From Micromonospora sp. C31 (GTDB lineage Bacteria; Actinomycetota; Actinomycetes; Mycobacteriales; Micromonosporaceae): 64,000 bases of DNA. Shown piece after piece: positions 55,734 to 64,000 of the stretch. The notes below the pieces were generated by a model. It was not told the DNA's origin. It saw nothing but the letters and a program-made list of their open reading frames with translations, and made no database searches. Positions within the stretch are counted from its first letter, which is position 1; each line of letters starts with the position of its first letter. The stretch spans positions 62,001 to 126,000 of the forward strand of contig NZ_JAGPXN010000010.1 in the NCBI RefSeq assembly GCF_018070575.1, in the 5' to 3' direction. Both the position numbers and the translations under genes were made by a program.

Positions 55734-57518
55734 TCAGTCGATTCCGTGGCTCTGGAGCCACATTTCCAGAAGTCCGAGTTGCCACAGCTTGTTTCCGTTC
55801 AACGGGGTCAGTTCGGCATTCGGGTCGGCGAGCAGGGCGTCGACGTAGTCGGCGCGGAACAGGTCACGGCGGCGGGCCTCGGGCGCGGAGAGCGCGTCGC
55901 GTACCCGGTCGAGGAGCTTGCCCTCCAGGTGGGTGAGGCCCGGCACGGGGAAGTAGCCCTTCGGTCGGTCGATGACCTCGTGCGGCAGCACCCGGCGGCC
56001 GATCTCCTTGAGCACCCCCTTGCCGCCCTGCGCCAGCTTCAGCTCCGGCGGGCAGCTCGCGGCCAGCTCGACGAACTCGTGGTCGAGGAACGGCACCCGG
56101 GCCTCCAGCCCGTGCGCCATCGTCATGTTGTCCACCCGCTTGACCGGGTCGTCGGTCAGCATGACCTGGGTGTCGATCCGCAGGCCGGCGTCGACCGCGG
56201 TCTGCGCGCCCGCGCGGCCCAGGTGGGCCGCCACGAACTCCCGCGCCGGGTCGCCGCCGGTCAGCCAGGCCGGGTTCAGCACCCGGGCCAGCCCGGCCGC
56301 GTCCCGGTCGAAGAAGGCCCCGGCGTACGTGTCGAGGGCCTGGTCGCGGCCGACGCGGGCGAGCGGCGGGTACCAGTGGTAGCCGCCGAGGATCTCGTCC
56401 GCGCCCTGGCCGGACTGGACCACCTTGACGTGCTGCGCGACCACCTCGCTGAGCAGGTAGAAGGCCACGCAGTCGTGGCTGACCATCGGCTCGGACATGG
56501 CGGCGACGGCCGCCTCCAGTGGCGGCACCAGGTCGGCGGCGGCCACCCGGATCTGGTGGTGGTCGGTGTCGAACGTCTTCGCCACGAGGTCGGAGTAGCG
56601 GAACTCGTCGCCCTCCCGGCCACCGACGGCGTCGAAGCCGATGGAGAAGGTGGACAGCCCGCGCTGGCCCTCGCCGGCGAGCAGGGCGACCACCAGGCTG
56701 GAGTCCAGGCCGCCGGAGAGGAGCACGCCGACCGGCACGTCGGCCACCATCCGCCGGCGTACGGCGGTGGTCAGCGACTCCAGCAGGGCGTCCTGCCAGT
56801 CCTTCTCGGACCAGCCGGCCCGCTCGGCGGAGCGGGTGAAGGCCGGGTCCCAGTAGACCCGCTCCGAGGTGCGGCCGTCCGCCTCGTAGACCCGTACGGT
56901 CGCGGGGGGCAGCTTCTTGACGCCGCGCAGGATGGTGCGTGGCGGCGGCACGATGCTGTGGAAGCTCAGGTAGTGCGCGAGCGCGACGGGGTCGATGTCC
57001 GTGTCGACGCCGCCCCCGGCCAGCAGCGCGGGCAGGGTGCTGGCGAAGCGCACCGCGCCGGGCGTCTCGGCCAGGTAGAGCGGTTTGATGCCGAGCCGGT
57101 CCCGGGCCAGCACCAGTCGGCCCGTGTCCCGCTCGCTGATCGCCACGGCGAACATGCCGATCAGGTGGTCGACGAAGTCGAGCCCCCACTCGGCGTACGC
57201 CTTGAGCACTACCTCGCTGTCGCCCGAGGAGAAGAACCGGTGGCCCTTTGCCTGGAGCTCCGCACGCAGTTCGCGGTAGTTGTAGATGCAGCCGTTGAAA
57301 ACGCCCGTCAGCCCAGCGCCGGGGTCGACCAGCGGTTGCCCGCTCGCGGCCGAGAGGTCGATGATCTTCAGGCGTCGGTGCCCGAGGGCCGTCGGGCCCT
57401 GGGCCCAGACGCCGCTGTCGTCGGGCCCCCGGTCGCTCATCGTGGCCGCCATGCGCTCCACCGTCGCCACGTCGGCGCGTGAGCCGTCACGGCGGAACTC
57501 TCCCGCAAGTCCGCACAT
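55734..57518 (-). CDS. asnO: N-acetylglutaminylglutamine amidotransferase (AsnB-like)
   Basis: A 594-residue class II glutamine amidotransferase / asparagine synthetase-like enzyme. Cys2 (MCGLAGEF) is the glutaminase nucleophile after Met removal; MSDRGPDDSG, GHRRLKIIDLS and FNGCIYNYRELR follow. The synthetase domain has VLLSGGLDSSLVVAL and QSGQGADEILGGY. It amidates N-acetylglutaminylglutamine to the osmoprotectant NAGGN. The Met-Cys start fixes the ATG at 57518; the frame is open upstream without similarity. A hairpin lies directly before the start and no clear ribosome site is seen. Confidence 0.93.
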   Translation of the reverse strand: MCGLAGEFRRDGSRADVATVERMAATMSDRGPDDSGVWAQGPTALGHRRLKIIDLSAASGQPLVDPGAGLTGVFNGCIYNYRELRAELQAKGHRFFSSGDSEVVLKAYAEWGLDFVDHLIGMFAVAISERDTGRLVLARDRLGIKPLYLAETPGAVRFASTLPALLAGGGVDTDIDPVALAHYLSFHSIVPPPRTILRGVKKLPPATVRVYEADGRTSERVYWDPAFTRSAERAGWSEKDWQDALLESLTTAVRRRMVADVPVGVLLSGGLDSSLVVALLAGEGQRGLSTFSIGFDAVGGREGDEFRYSDLVAKTFDTDHHQIRVAAADLVPPLEAAVAAMSEPMVSHDCVAFYLLSEVVAQHVKVVQSGQGADEILGGYHWYPPLARVGRDQALDTYAGAFFDRDAAGLARVLNPAWLTGGDPAREFVAAHLGRAGAQTAVDAGLRIDTQVMLTDDPVKRVDNMTMAHGLEARVPFLDHEFVELAASCPPELKLAQGGKGVLKEIGRRVLPHEVIDRPKGYFPVPGLTHLEGKLLDRVRDALSAPEARRRDLFRADYVDALLADPNAELTPLNGNKLWQLGLLEMWLQSHGID

Positions 57519-57523
57519 GCCAG

Positions 57524-57553
57524 GCAATGCTGCCAGAGGGCAGCGAGCATTGC
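57524..57553 (-). promoter_or_regulatory. Hairpin in asnO 5' leader next to start codon
   Basis: GCAATG (57524-57529) pairs with CATTGC (57548-57553), and CTGCC (57530-57534) with GGCAG (57539-57543), with a four-base bulge. It ends five bases before the ATG and occupies the place where a Shine-Dalgarno sequence would be. Confidence 0.5.
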
Positions 57554-57561
57554 CCGTTGGG

Positions 57562-57567
57562 ATGATA
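57562..57567 (-). promoter_or_regulatory. -10 box for NAGGN operon
   Basis: TATCAT (five of six to consensus) on the minus strand, 44 bases before the asnO ATG, inside a locally AT-rich stretch. No good -35 at 17 bases, suggesting an activator or alternative sigma factor. Confidence 0.45.
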
Positions 57568-57706
57568 ACGGTTTCTTGAAGATTTGCTACACTGCCTGAT
57601 TTGGCCACGGCACGTGTTGCTCATGGTGGCAGACGACGTCAAGAGTGGCCACCGGGGCGGTTTTGGTGTCGAGCAGATGTGATCGACCGCTCAGTTCGGG
57701 TGACCC

Positions 57707-57738
57707 GGGGCCGGCGCGGCTGACGCCGCGCCGGCCCC
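57707..57738 (-). terminator. 14-bp hairpin after msrA
   Basis: Arms 57707-57720 and 57725-57738 are perfectly complementary around a TGAC loop, 28 bases beyond the msrA stop codon. Confidence 0.8.
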
Positions 57739-57765
57739 GTGGTGTGCCGACGGCCAGCCCCGGGC

Positions 57766-58428
<663 letters not shown>

Positions 58429-58862
58429 GGTGGGACTCCTCTCGTACCTCTCCCAGCCTGCAACACCGCCGGACCCGCCTTCCTTACCCGCTCCGCCCGC
58501 ACTCAGGCGGGTCGCCGCCGAGACCGGCACGAGGCGCCGGGCGGGTCACGATACCAATACTGTCCGTGACCTCACCTATCGGCGGGCCCGACCCCTCCGC
58601 GCGCTTTGCTCTGCATCTTCATACGCACCGGTCACGCTCGGTGGCGGTGGGCTGCACCGCAGCCGCGTTCTCACTTCGTGTCGCCGCAGGTCAGGGGCGT
58701 GGTGCGGATGTGGATGCAGAGCAAAGGGGAAGCAGCGGCATCGCGGCTGCCACGCACGGCGGTCGCAGAGCGTGAGGGAGTGCGATCGTTGCTCTCGGTG
58801 ACGGCGGCGGGTGTCAGGAGGCGGCGCGGACAAGGCTCGGCCGCGCCCGCTCCCACCGCCCG
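58429..58862. other. msrA-HIT intergenic region
   Basis: About 430 bases with no supported gene. It contains the 123-bp element at 58604-58726; the rest is ordinary GC-rich sequence without a recognised signal beyond the msrA ribosome site. Confidence 0.5.
58604..58726. repeat. 123-bp structured repeat element, copy B
   Basis: Same 12-base terminal inverted repeats as the copy at 32104 (CTTTGCTCTGCA and TGCAGAGCAAAG) and exactly the same length. The outer 26 bases pair at 22-23 of 26 positions. An internal hairpin GGCTGC-ACC-GCAGCC lies at about 58650-58664. The sequence between the ends differs from copy A while the end stem is kept. Confidence 0.85.
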
Positions 58863-59273
58863 TCAGAGGACCGCGGTGATGCGGGCGGCGTACGTCTCGG
58901 CCTCGACGTCGTCGGCGTAGCGGGTGCGCGGCCAGAAGAAGCCGCGCAGGCCGTCGCCCTTCGTCCGCGGCACCACGTGGGTGTGCAGGTGCGGGACGGA
59001 CTGGGACACCCTGTTGTTCATCGCCACGAACGTCCCACCGGCCTGGGTGCCACGCTCCACGGCGACCGCGAGCCGCCGAACCAGGCCGAAGTAGCCGGCC
59101 AGCGCCTCGGCGGGCAGGTCGGCCAGGGTGACCAGGTGCGTGTGCGGCACCACCAGCACGTGCCCCTTGAAGACCGGCCGGGTGTCCAGGAACGCCACCC
59201 CGTCGGGCTCGTCGGCGACCCGGAAGGCTGGGACCTCGCCCGCCACGATCCCGCAGAACACACACCCGCTCAT
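58863..59273 (-). CDS. HIT family protein (nucleotide hydrolase/transferase)
   Basis: A 136-residue HIT protein: MSGCVFCGIVAGEVPAF with a Cys pair of the zinc-binding Hint type, FLDTRPVFKGHVLVVPHTH and the histidine triad VPHLHTHVVPR. Members hydrolyse adenosine phosphoramidates. ATG at 59273 is six bases after TAGCCT, so probably leaderless. Divergent from metB, with both promoters in a 70-base gap. Confidence 0.93.
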   Translation of the reverse strand: MSGCVFCGIVAGEVPAFRVADEPDGVAFLDTRPVFKGHVLVVPHTHLVTLADLPAEALAGYFGLVRRLAVAVERGTQAGGTFVAMNNRVSQSVPHLHTHVVPRTKGDGLRGFFWPRTRYADDVEAETYAARITAVL

Positions 59274-59279
59274 CCGCCC

Positions 59280-59285
59280 AGGCTA
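59280..59285 (-). promoter_or_regulatory. -10 box for leaderless HIT gene
   Basis: TAGCCT on the minus strand ends six bases before the ATG at 59273. Confidence 0.55.
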
Positions 59286-59331
59286 TGCCGGCAGCCCCGA
59301 CCGTTCCGTTCCAGCCTTCGGGACGGGGCAT

Positions 59332-59337
59332 TAGCCT
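59332..59337 (+). promoter_or_regulatory. -10 box for leaderless metB
   Basis: TAGCCT ends six bases before the ATG at 59344; same hexamer as the divergent HIT gene box. Confidence 0.6.
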
Positions 59338-59343
59338 CACGGG

Positions 59344-60486
59344 ATGAGTCACGGCTTCGACACGCTCGCCATCCACGCCGGCCAGGACCCCGAGGCCCGC
59401 ACCGGCGCGGTGATCCCACCGATCTACCAGACCAGCACCTACGCCCAGGACGCCGTTGGCGCGCCCCGGCTCGGCTACGAGTACAGCCGCTCCGGTAACC
59501 CGACCCGCGACGCCCTCCAGGAGTGCCTCGCCGCGCTGGAGGGCGGCCCGGTCGGGCTCGCCTTCGCCAGCGGTCTGGCCGCCGAGGACGCCCTGCTGCG
59601 TGCCGTCTGCAAGCCGGGCGACCACGTGGTGATCCCCGACGACGCGTACGGCGGCACCTACCGGCTCTTCGCCCGGGTGGCCGAGCGCTGGGGGCTGGAC
59701 TACACCCCGGCGAAGGTGTCGGACCCCGACGCGGTCCGGGCCGCCGTCGAGCCGGGCCGGACCCGGATCGTCTGGGTGGAGACGCCCACCAACCCGCTGC
59801 TCGGCATCGCCGACATCGCCGCGCTCGCCGGCGTCGCGCACGACGCGGGCGCCCTGCTGGTCGTCGACAACACGTTCGCCTCGCCGTACCTGCAGCAGCC
59901 GATCGCACACGGCGCCGACGTGGTCGTGCACTCCACCACCAAGTACATCGGCGGCCACTCCGACGTGGTCGGCGGCGCGCTGGTCGCCGCCGACGCCGCG
60001 CTCGGCGAGGAACTGCGCTACCACCAGAACGCCATGGGCGCGATCAACGGCCCCTTCGACGCTTGGCTCACCCTGCGCGGCATCAAGACCCTGGGCGTAC
60101 GCATGGACCGGCACTGCGACAACGCCGAGCGGATCGCGGCCTACCTGGACGGGCACGCCAAGGTCGGTCAGGTCATCTACCCGGGCCTGCCCGCGCACCC
60201 GGGCCACGAGGTGGCCGCGAAGCAGATGAGCCGCTTCGGCGGGATGATCTCGTTCCGGGCGGCCGGCGGCGAGGAGCACGCCGTCGAGATCTGCAACCGG
60301 AGCAAGCTGTTCATCCTCGCCGAGTCGCTCGGCGGCGTGGAATCCCTGATCGAGCACCCGGGCCGGATGACACACGCAAGTGCTGCCGGCTCGCCGCTTG
60401 AAGTTCCCGGCGATCTCGTGCGACTGTCTGTCGGCATCGAGACGGTCGACGACCTGCTCGCCGATCTGGAGCAGGCGCTGGGCTGA
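59344..60486 (+). CDS. metB: Cystathionine gamma-synthase / gamma-lyase
   Basis: A 380-residue Cys/Met-metabolism PLP enzyme: GYEYSRSGNPTRDALQECLA, DDAYGGTYRLF, VWVETPTNPLLGIADI, PLP Lys in VHSTTKYIGGHSDVVGG, and the end SVGIETVDDLLADLEQAL. Such enzymes either make cystathionine from an activated homoserine or split it to cysteine; with cbs in the same window the lyase direction is plausible, and the two cannot be separated by sequence. Gene position between HIT and amidase is simple; leaderless start. Confidence 0.93.
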   Translation: MSHGFDTLAIHAGQDPEARTGAVIPPIYQTSTYAQDAVGAPRLGYEYSRSGNPTRDALQECLAALEGGPVGLAFASGLAAEDALLRAVCKPGDHVVIPDDAYGGTYRLFARVAERWGLDYTPAKVSDPDAVRAAVEPGRTRIVWVETPTNPLLGIADIAALAGVAHDAGALLVVDNTFASPYLQQPIAHGADVVVHSTTKYIGGHSDVVGGALVAADAALGEELRYHQNAMGAINGPFDAWLTLRGIKTLGVRMDRHCDNAERIAAYLDGHAKVGQVIYPGLPAHPGHEVAAKQMSRFGGMISFRAAGGEEHAVEICNRSKLFILAESLGGVESLIEHPGRMTHASAAGSPLEVPGDLVRLSVGIETVDDLLADLEQALG

Positions 60487-60502
60487 CCGCTGGTGAGGGA
60501 GG

Positions 60503-61900
60503 GTGGCCGTGCAGGACATCATGCCGACCTGGGTGGGGGCGACCGCCAAGCAGATCGCCCGGGGCGTACGCCGGGGCGACGTCACGGCCACCCAGGTCGT
60601 CGCGGACCACCTGGACCACATCGCCCGGGTCGACGCCGACCTCGCCGCGTTCCGCACGGTACGCGGCGGGGAGGCGATCACCGAGGCGGAGAAGGTCGAC
60701 GAGCAGGAGGACCTGGCCAACCTGCCACTGGCCGGGGTGCCGGTGGCGGTCAAGGAGAACACCGCCGTCGCCGGGCTGCCCACCTGGAACGGGTCGGCCG
60801 CGGTGCGTACGCCGGTGGCAGAGGCCGACCACGAGGTGGTCCGCCGGCTGCGCGGGGCCGGCGCGGTGATCCTCGGGGTGACCCGGATGCCGGAACTCGG
60901 CCTGTGGGCCATCACCGACGACGAGACGGCCGTGACCCGCAACCCCTGGGACATCCGGCGTACCCCCGGCGGCTCCTCCGGTGGGGCCGCCGCCGCCGTC
61001 GCCGCCGGCCTGGTGCCGATCGCCCACGGCAACGACGGCCTCGGCTCGATCCGCATCCCGGCGGCCTGCTGCGGCCTGGTCGGGCTCAAGCCGGGCCGGG
61101 GGGTGGTCCCGTGCCAGCTCGGCGCGGACGACTGGCTGGGCCTCACCGAGCACGGCATGCTGACCAGCACCGTCGCCGACGCGGCCGTGGGCTTCTCGGT
61201 GCTGGCCGGCCGCCGGCCGGACAAGCTGGTGCCGCCGCAGCGGCTGCGGGTGGGCGTCTCGCTGCGCTCGCCGGTGCGGGGGGTGTACGCGGACGCGCCC
61301 AACCGGGACGCGGTCGCCGCCGCCGGCCGGCTGCTCGCGGGCGCGGGCCACGACACCGTGCCGGCCGATCCGGTCTACCCGACGGCGCTGGGCCTGCAGG
61401 GCATCGCCACCTGGTTCGCCGCGGCGGCCGCCGACGTCCGCGCCGCCGGGCTGGACCGGCGCGGCCTCCAACGGCGCAGCCGCCGCCACGTCGCCCTCGG
61501 CGAGTGGGCGCAGCGGCGCGGATTCGTCCGGGAGGCCGACCGGGCCGCCTGGCGCGAGCGCTCGATCGGCTTCTTCGCCGACCACTCGGTCGACCTGCTG
61601 CTCACCCCGGCCCTGTCGACCGTGCCGCCGGAGGCCACGGGCTGGTCCGGCCGGTCCTGGCGGGCCAACATGCTGGCCAACATCAGGTACGCCCCGTTCG
61701 CCGCGCCGTGGAACATCGCCGGCCTGCCCGCGCTGGTGGTGCCGGTGGGCCGCCGCCCGGACGGGCTGCCGGTCGCCGTGCAGCTGATCGGCCCGCCCGG
61801 CAGCGAGCTGCTGCTGCTCGGGGTCGCCGGCCAGTTCGAGATGCAGGCCCCCTGGCCCCGCCACGCCCCCGGCTACCCCCGCGTCCCCGCCGCCGTCTGA
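60503..61900 (+). CDS. Amidase (amidase signature family)
   Basis: A 465-residue amidase signature enzyme. Catalytic Lys in VPVAVKENTAVAG; Gly/Ser-rich motif RTPGGSSGGAAAAVAAG with cis-Ser; nucleophile in GNDGLGSIRIPAACCG. The usual DGGGS is DGLGS here. C-terminal PWNIAGLPALVVPVG closes the fold. Substrate not predictable; no GatB/GatC partners are near, so it is not a tRNA amidotransferase. GTG start 17 bases after metB. Confidence 0.9.
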   Translation: MAVQDIMPTWVGATAKQIARGVRRGDVTATQVVADHLDHIARVDADLAAFRTVRGGEAITEAEKVDEQEDLANLPLAGVPVAVKENTAVAGLPTWNGSAAVRTPVAEADHEVVRRLRGAGAVILGVTRMPELGLWAITDDETAVTRNPWDIRRTPGGSSGGAAAAVAAGLVPIAHGNDGLGSIRIPAACCGLVGLKPGRGVVPCQLGADDWLGLTEHGMLTSTVADAAVGFSVLAGRRPDKLVPPQRLRVGVSLRSPVRGVYADAPNRDAVAAAGRLLAGAGHDTVPADPVYPTALGLQGIATWFAAAAADVRAAGLDRRGLQRRSRRHVALGEWAQRRGFVREADRAAWRERSIGFFADHSVDLLLTPALSTVPPEATGWSGRSWRANMLANIRYAPFAAPWNIAGLPALVVPVGRRPDGLPVAVQLIGPPGSELLLLGVAGQFEMQAPWPRHAPGYPRVPAAV

Positions 61901-61950
61901 GAGGTGGCGTGCGCGCGTCGGCGCGGGTGGCGGGTGGCACGATCAGGGGC

Positions 61951-63171
61951 ATGACGGAACTGGTCGGTCTCGCCGACGTACGGGCCGCGCGGGAACTGCT
62001 CGCCGGCGTCGTCCGCACCACCCCGCTGGAGCCCTGCCGGCCGCTCAGTGCGGCGCTGGGCGGGCCGACGTGGCTCAAGTGCGAGAACCTGCAACGCGCC
62101 GGCTCGTACAAGGTACGGGGCGCGTACGTGCGGATCTCCCGGCTGTCGGAGGCGGAGCGGGCCGACGGCGTGGTCGCGGCGAGCGCCGGCAACCACGCCC
62201 AGGGGGTGGCGCTCGCCGCCGGCCTCGTCGGTACGCACGCCACCGTCTTCATGCCGGTGAACGCGCCGCTGCCGAAGGTGGCCGCCACCAAGGGGTACGG
62301 CGCCCAGGTCGAGCTGGTCGGCAACACCGTCGACGAGTCCCTGGTCGCGGCGCAGACCTACGCCGAGCGGACCGGGGCGACGCTGATCCACCCGTTCGAC
62401 CACCCGGACGTGATCGCCGGCCAGGGCACGGTGGCCCTGGAGATCCTCGAACAGTGTCCCGAGGTCAGGACGATCGTCACCGGGGTGGGTGGCGGCGGGC
62501 TGGTGTCCGGCATGGCGGTGGCGGCCAAGGCGCTGCGGCCCGACGTGCGGATCATCGGGGTGCAGGCGGCCGGCGCCGCCGCCTTCCCACCCTCCCTGGT
62601 GGCCGGTGAGCCGGTACGCCTACCGGCCTTCGGCACCATCGCGGACGGCATCGCGGTCGGCCGACCGGGAGAGATCACGTTCACCCACGTGCGCAAGCTG
62701 GTGGACGAGATCGTCACGGTCTCCGAGGAGGACATCTCCCGCGCGCTGCTGATGCTGCTGGAGCGGGGCAAGCAGGTGGTCGAGCCGGCCGGCGCGGTGG
62801 GCGTGGCCGCGCTGCTGGCGGGGGTCGTCGAGGTGCAGGCGCCGGTGGTGGCGGTGCTCTCGGGCGGCAACATCGACCCGCTGCTGATGCTGCGGGTGAT
62901 CGAGCACGGGCTCGCCGCCGCGGGGCGCTACCTGCGGGTGACGGTGCGCTGCTCGGACCGGCCGGGCCAGCTCGCGTCGCTGCTCGGCGAGATCGCCGAG
63001 CACCGGGCGAACGTGGTGGACGTGGAGCACCAGCGGGCCAATCCGCACCTGCGCCTGGGCGAGGTGGAGGTGGCCCTGTCGGTGGAGACGCGGGGGGTCG
63101 AGCACTCCGACACGCTGATCAGCGCCTTGCGGGCCAGCGGCTACCAGGTGGTCTTCGCCGGCGAGGCGTGA
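61951..63171 (+). CDS. ilvA: Threonine ammonia-lyase (threonine deaminase)
   Basis: A 406-residue PLP enzyme converting threonine to 2-oxobutanoate. PLP Lys in CENLQRAGSYKVRGAY; SAGNHAQGVALAA phosphate loop; VGGGGLVSGMAVAAK; SGGNIDP. One C-terminal ACT-like domain (about 325-406; LRVTVRCSDRPGQLASLLGEIAE) matches the short, single-ACT type. Biosynthetic or catabolic role is not settled by sequence. ATG at 61951. Converges with greA. Confidence 0.94.
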   Translation: MTELVGLADVRAARELLAGVVRTTPLEPCRPLSAALGGPTWLKCENLQRAGSYKVRGAYVRISRLSEAERADGVVAASAGNHAQGVALAAGLVGTHATVFMPVNAPLPKVAATKGYGAQVELVGNTVDESLVAAQTYAERTGATLIHPFDHPDVIAGQGTVALEILEQCPEVRTIVTGVGGGGLVSGMAVAAKALRPDVRIIGVQAAGAAAFPPSLVAGEPVRLPAFGTIADGIAVGRPGEITFTHVRKLVDEIVTVSEEDISRALLMLLERGKQVVEPAGAVGVAALLAGVVEVQAPVVAVLSGGNIDPLLMLRVIEHGLAAAGRYLRVTVRCSDRPGQLASLLGEIAEHRANVVDVEHQRANPHLRLGEVEVALSVETRGVEHSDTLISALRASGYQVVFAGEA

Positions 63172-63232
63172 CACCGGAGCCGGTGCCACACCTCGCCTCG
63201 TCGTTCGTCGTTGCCGCCGGCCCGGTGCCCGA

Positions 63233-63249
63233 GCGGGCGTCACGCCCGC
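63233..63249. terminator. Short hairpin between ilvA and greA
   Basis: GCGGGCGT (63233-63240) pairs with ACGCCCGC (63242-63249). The loop is too tight for all pairs to form, so it is a weak terminator candidate between convergent genes. Confidence 0.35.
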
Positions 63250-63281
63250 CCCGGCGCGTGGCCGGGCCGGGCGGCGGAGGC

Positions 63282-63779
63282 TCAGCCGGAGAACGGCTCG
63301 AAGCTGACCACGGTCACCTTGATGTCGGCCCCGCTGGGGGCGGTGTAGGTGCAGGTCTGCCCGGCCCGACCGCCCAGGATCGCCTGGCCCAGCGCCGACT
63401 CGGGGCTGTAGACCGTCAGCTCGGTGGTCGACGCGATCTCCCGGGAGCCGAGCAGGAAGGTCTCGGTGTCGTCCTTGTCGTCGTCGAAGTAGATCGTCAC
63501 GACCATGCCGGGCGACACCACGTCGGCGGCCTGTGCCCCGCCCACCTTGGCGGTGCGGAGCAGCTCCTTGAGGTAGAGGATGCGCCCCTCGGCCTTGCCC
63601 TGCTCCTCGCGGGCGGCGTGGTAGCCACCGTTCTCCCGCAGGTCGCCTTCCTCGCGCCGGGCGTTGATCTCGGCGGCGATGACCGGCCGGTTGGCGATCA
63701 ACTCGTCGAGCTCGCCCTGGAGCCGGTCGAACGCGTCCTGGGACAGCCAGGTGGCGGGCGCCTCGTTGCCAGTGGACAC
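63282..63779 (-). CDS. greA: Transcription elongation factor GreA
   Basis: A 165-residue Gre factor that rescues backtracked RNA polymerase. N-terminal coiled coil with the acidic tip region NARREEGDLRENGGYHAAREEQ, and a C-terminal FKBP-like domain (SPESALGQAILGGRAGQTCTY). GTG start follows GAGGAG by seven bases. The order greA then DUF4307 on the same strand matches mycobacteria (Rv1080c/Rv1081c). Confidence 0.95.
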   Translation of the reverse strand: MSTGNEAPATWLSQDAFDRLQGELDELIANRPVIAAEINARREEGDLRENGGYHAAREEQGKAEGRILYLKELLRTAKVGGAQAADVVSPGMVVTIYFDDDKDDTETFLLGSREIASTTELTVYSPESALGQAILGGRAGQTCTYTAPSGADIKVTVVSFEPFSG

Positions 63780-63935
63780 AGGCGTTCTCCTCGTTCGTGC
63801 GTGCTGGCTGACAGGTGAACTTCCAAGTTACCAGTGCGGTACGACACAGGGCGCGCTCGAACACCGGGAGCACCCTGCGCACCGGGGGCGGCCGACGGCG
63901 TCAGTGCCGGCTGGTCCGGCCCGTGTCGTTGCTGC

Positions 63936-64000
63936 TCAGCCCGGGGGCCGGCAGCGCACCACCTCGCCGATGAAGGGCCGGGCGGTGGTGGCCAGCCGGT
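63936..64000 (-). CDS. DUF4307 protein, 3' end only
   Basis: The frame entering from the window edge ends RLATTARPFIGEVVRCRPPG with TGA at 63938-63936, the typical end of DUF4307 membrane proteins encoded beside greA and mca in actinobacteria. Only about 20 residues are inside the window. Confidence 0.7.
   Translation of the reverse strand, partial: RLATTARPFIGEVVRCRPPG

Noticed and set aside
57519..57608. N-terminal extension of the asnO product
   Set aside because: The glutaminase needs Cys at position 2, which fixes the start at 57518.

Overview
This window is a stretch of high-GC actinobacterial chromosome. The protein set and its order point to Micromonospora or a close relative in the Micromonosporaceae: xseA/xseB/ispH, mfd/mazG, eno/septum initiator/DUF501/N-acetyltransferase/ppx, a thiolase next to SGNH esterases, cbs, metB, ilvA, greA/DUF4307. 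Much of this order is also known from Mycobacterium (the Rv1020-Rv1026 and Rv1072-Rv1082 neighbourhoods), so most of the window is vertically inherited core. I see no transposase, phage gene, integrase, rRNA operon or CRISPR array. Start codons are often GTG, and at least twelve genes have a TANNNT box 6-7 bases before the start codon, the mark of leaderless transcription.

Layout. 0.1-6.2 kb: DUF4245 membrane protein, two tandem paralogous lipoproteins, exonuclease VII (xseB, xseA on the minus strand), ispH and a small lipoprotein. 6.4-18.2 kb: a large secreted subtilase, rmuC, a membrane protein with a Gly-Asp-Phe tail, ppc, a PH-like membrane protein, an S66 carboxypeptidase and an AbiEi/DUF559 protein. 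18.3-31.8 kb: cyclase-family protein, mfd, a lipoprotein, mazG, a DUF885 peptidase, a lipoprotein, then the eno-to-ppx cluster. 31.8-35.9 kb: a gene remnant, a 123-bp repeat element, PadR regulator plus its membrane partner, an LppU-like protein, dienelactone hydrolase and UDGb. 36-40.4 kb: a MoxR/DUF58/DUF4129 membrane operon. 40.5-51.4 kb: NDH-2, a polytopic membrane protein, tRNA-Leu(UAA), a Bax-inhibitor-like protein, a small unknown, thiolase, two SGNH hydrolases, DUF1232, cbs and a GNAT protein. 51.4-57.5 kb: rnz behind an elaborate RNA leader, then the three-gene N-acetylglutaminylglutamine amide (NAGGN) osmoprotectant operon. 57.7-64 kb: msrA, a second 123-bp element, HIT protein, metB, amidase, ilvA, greA and the end of a DUF4307 gene.

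Functional themes are sulfur amino acids (cbs and metB, with ilvA using threonine nearby), DNA repair (mfd, exonuclease VII, RmuC, UDGb), glycolysis and anaplerosis (eno, ppc), envelope lipoproteins, and osmoprotection (NAGGN).

The most interesting non-protein signals are three. (1) A leader upstream of rnz has a consensus-like promoter, a nearly perfect full-length Shine-Dalgarno sequence, a 12-codon ORF whose codons can pair with a downstream segment, and a three-way junction. (2) Two dispersed elements are each exactly 123 bp, with identical 12-bp inverted ends and compensatory stem changes between copies. (3) A palindromic repeat supplies the last codons, including a rare TTA, of a GNAT gene. 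All calls come from reading the sequence alone; no searches were run.
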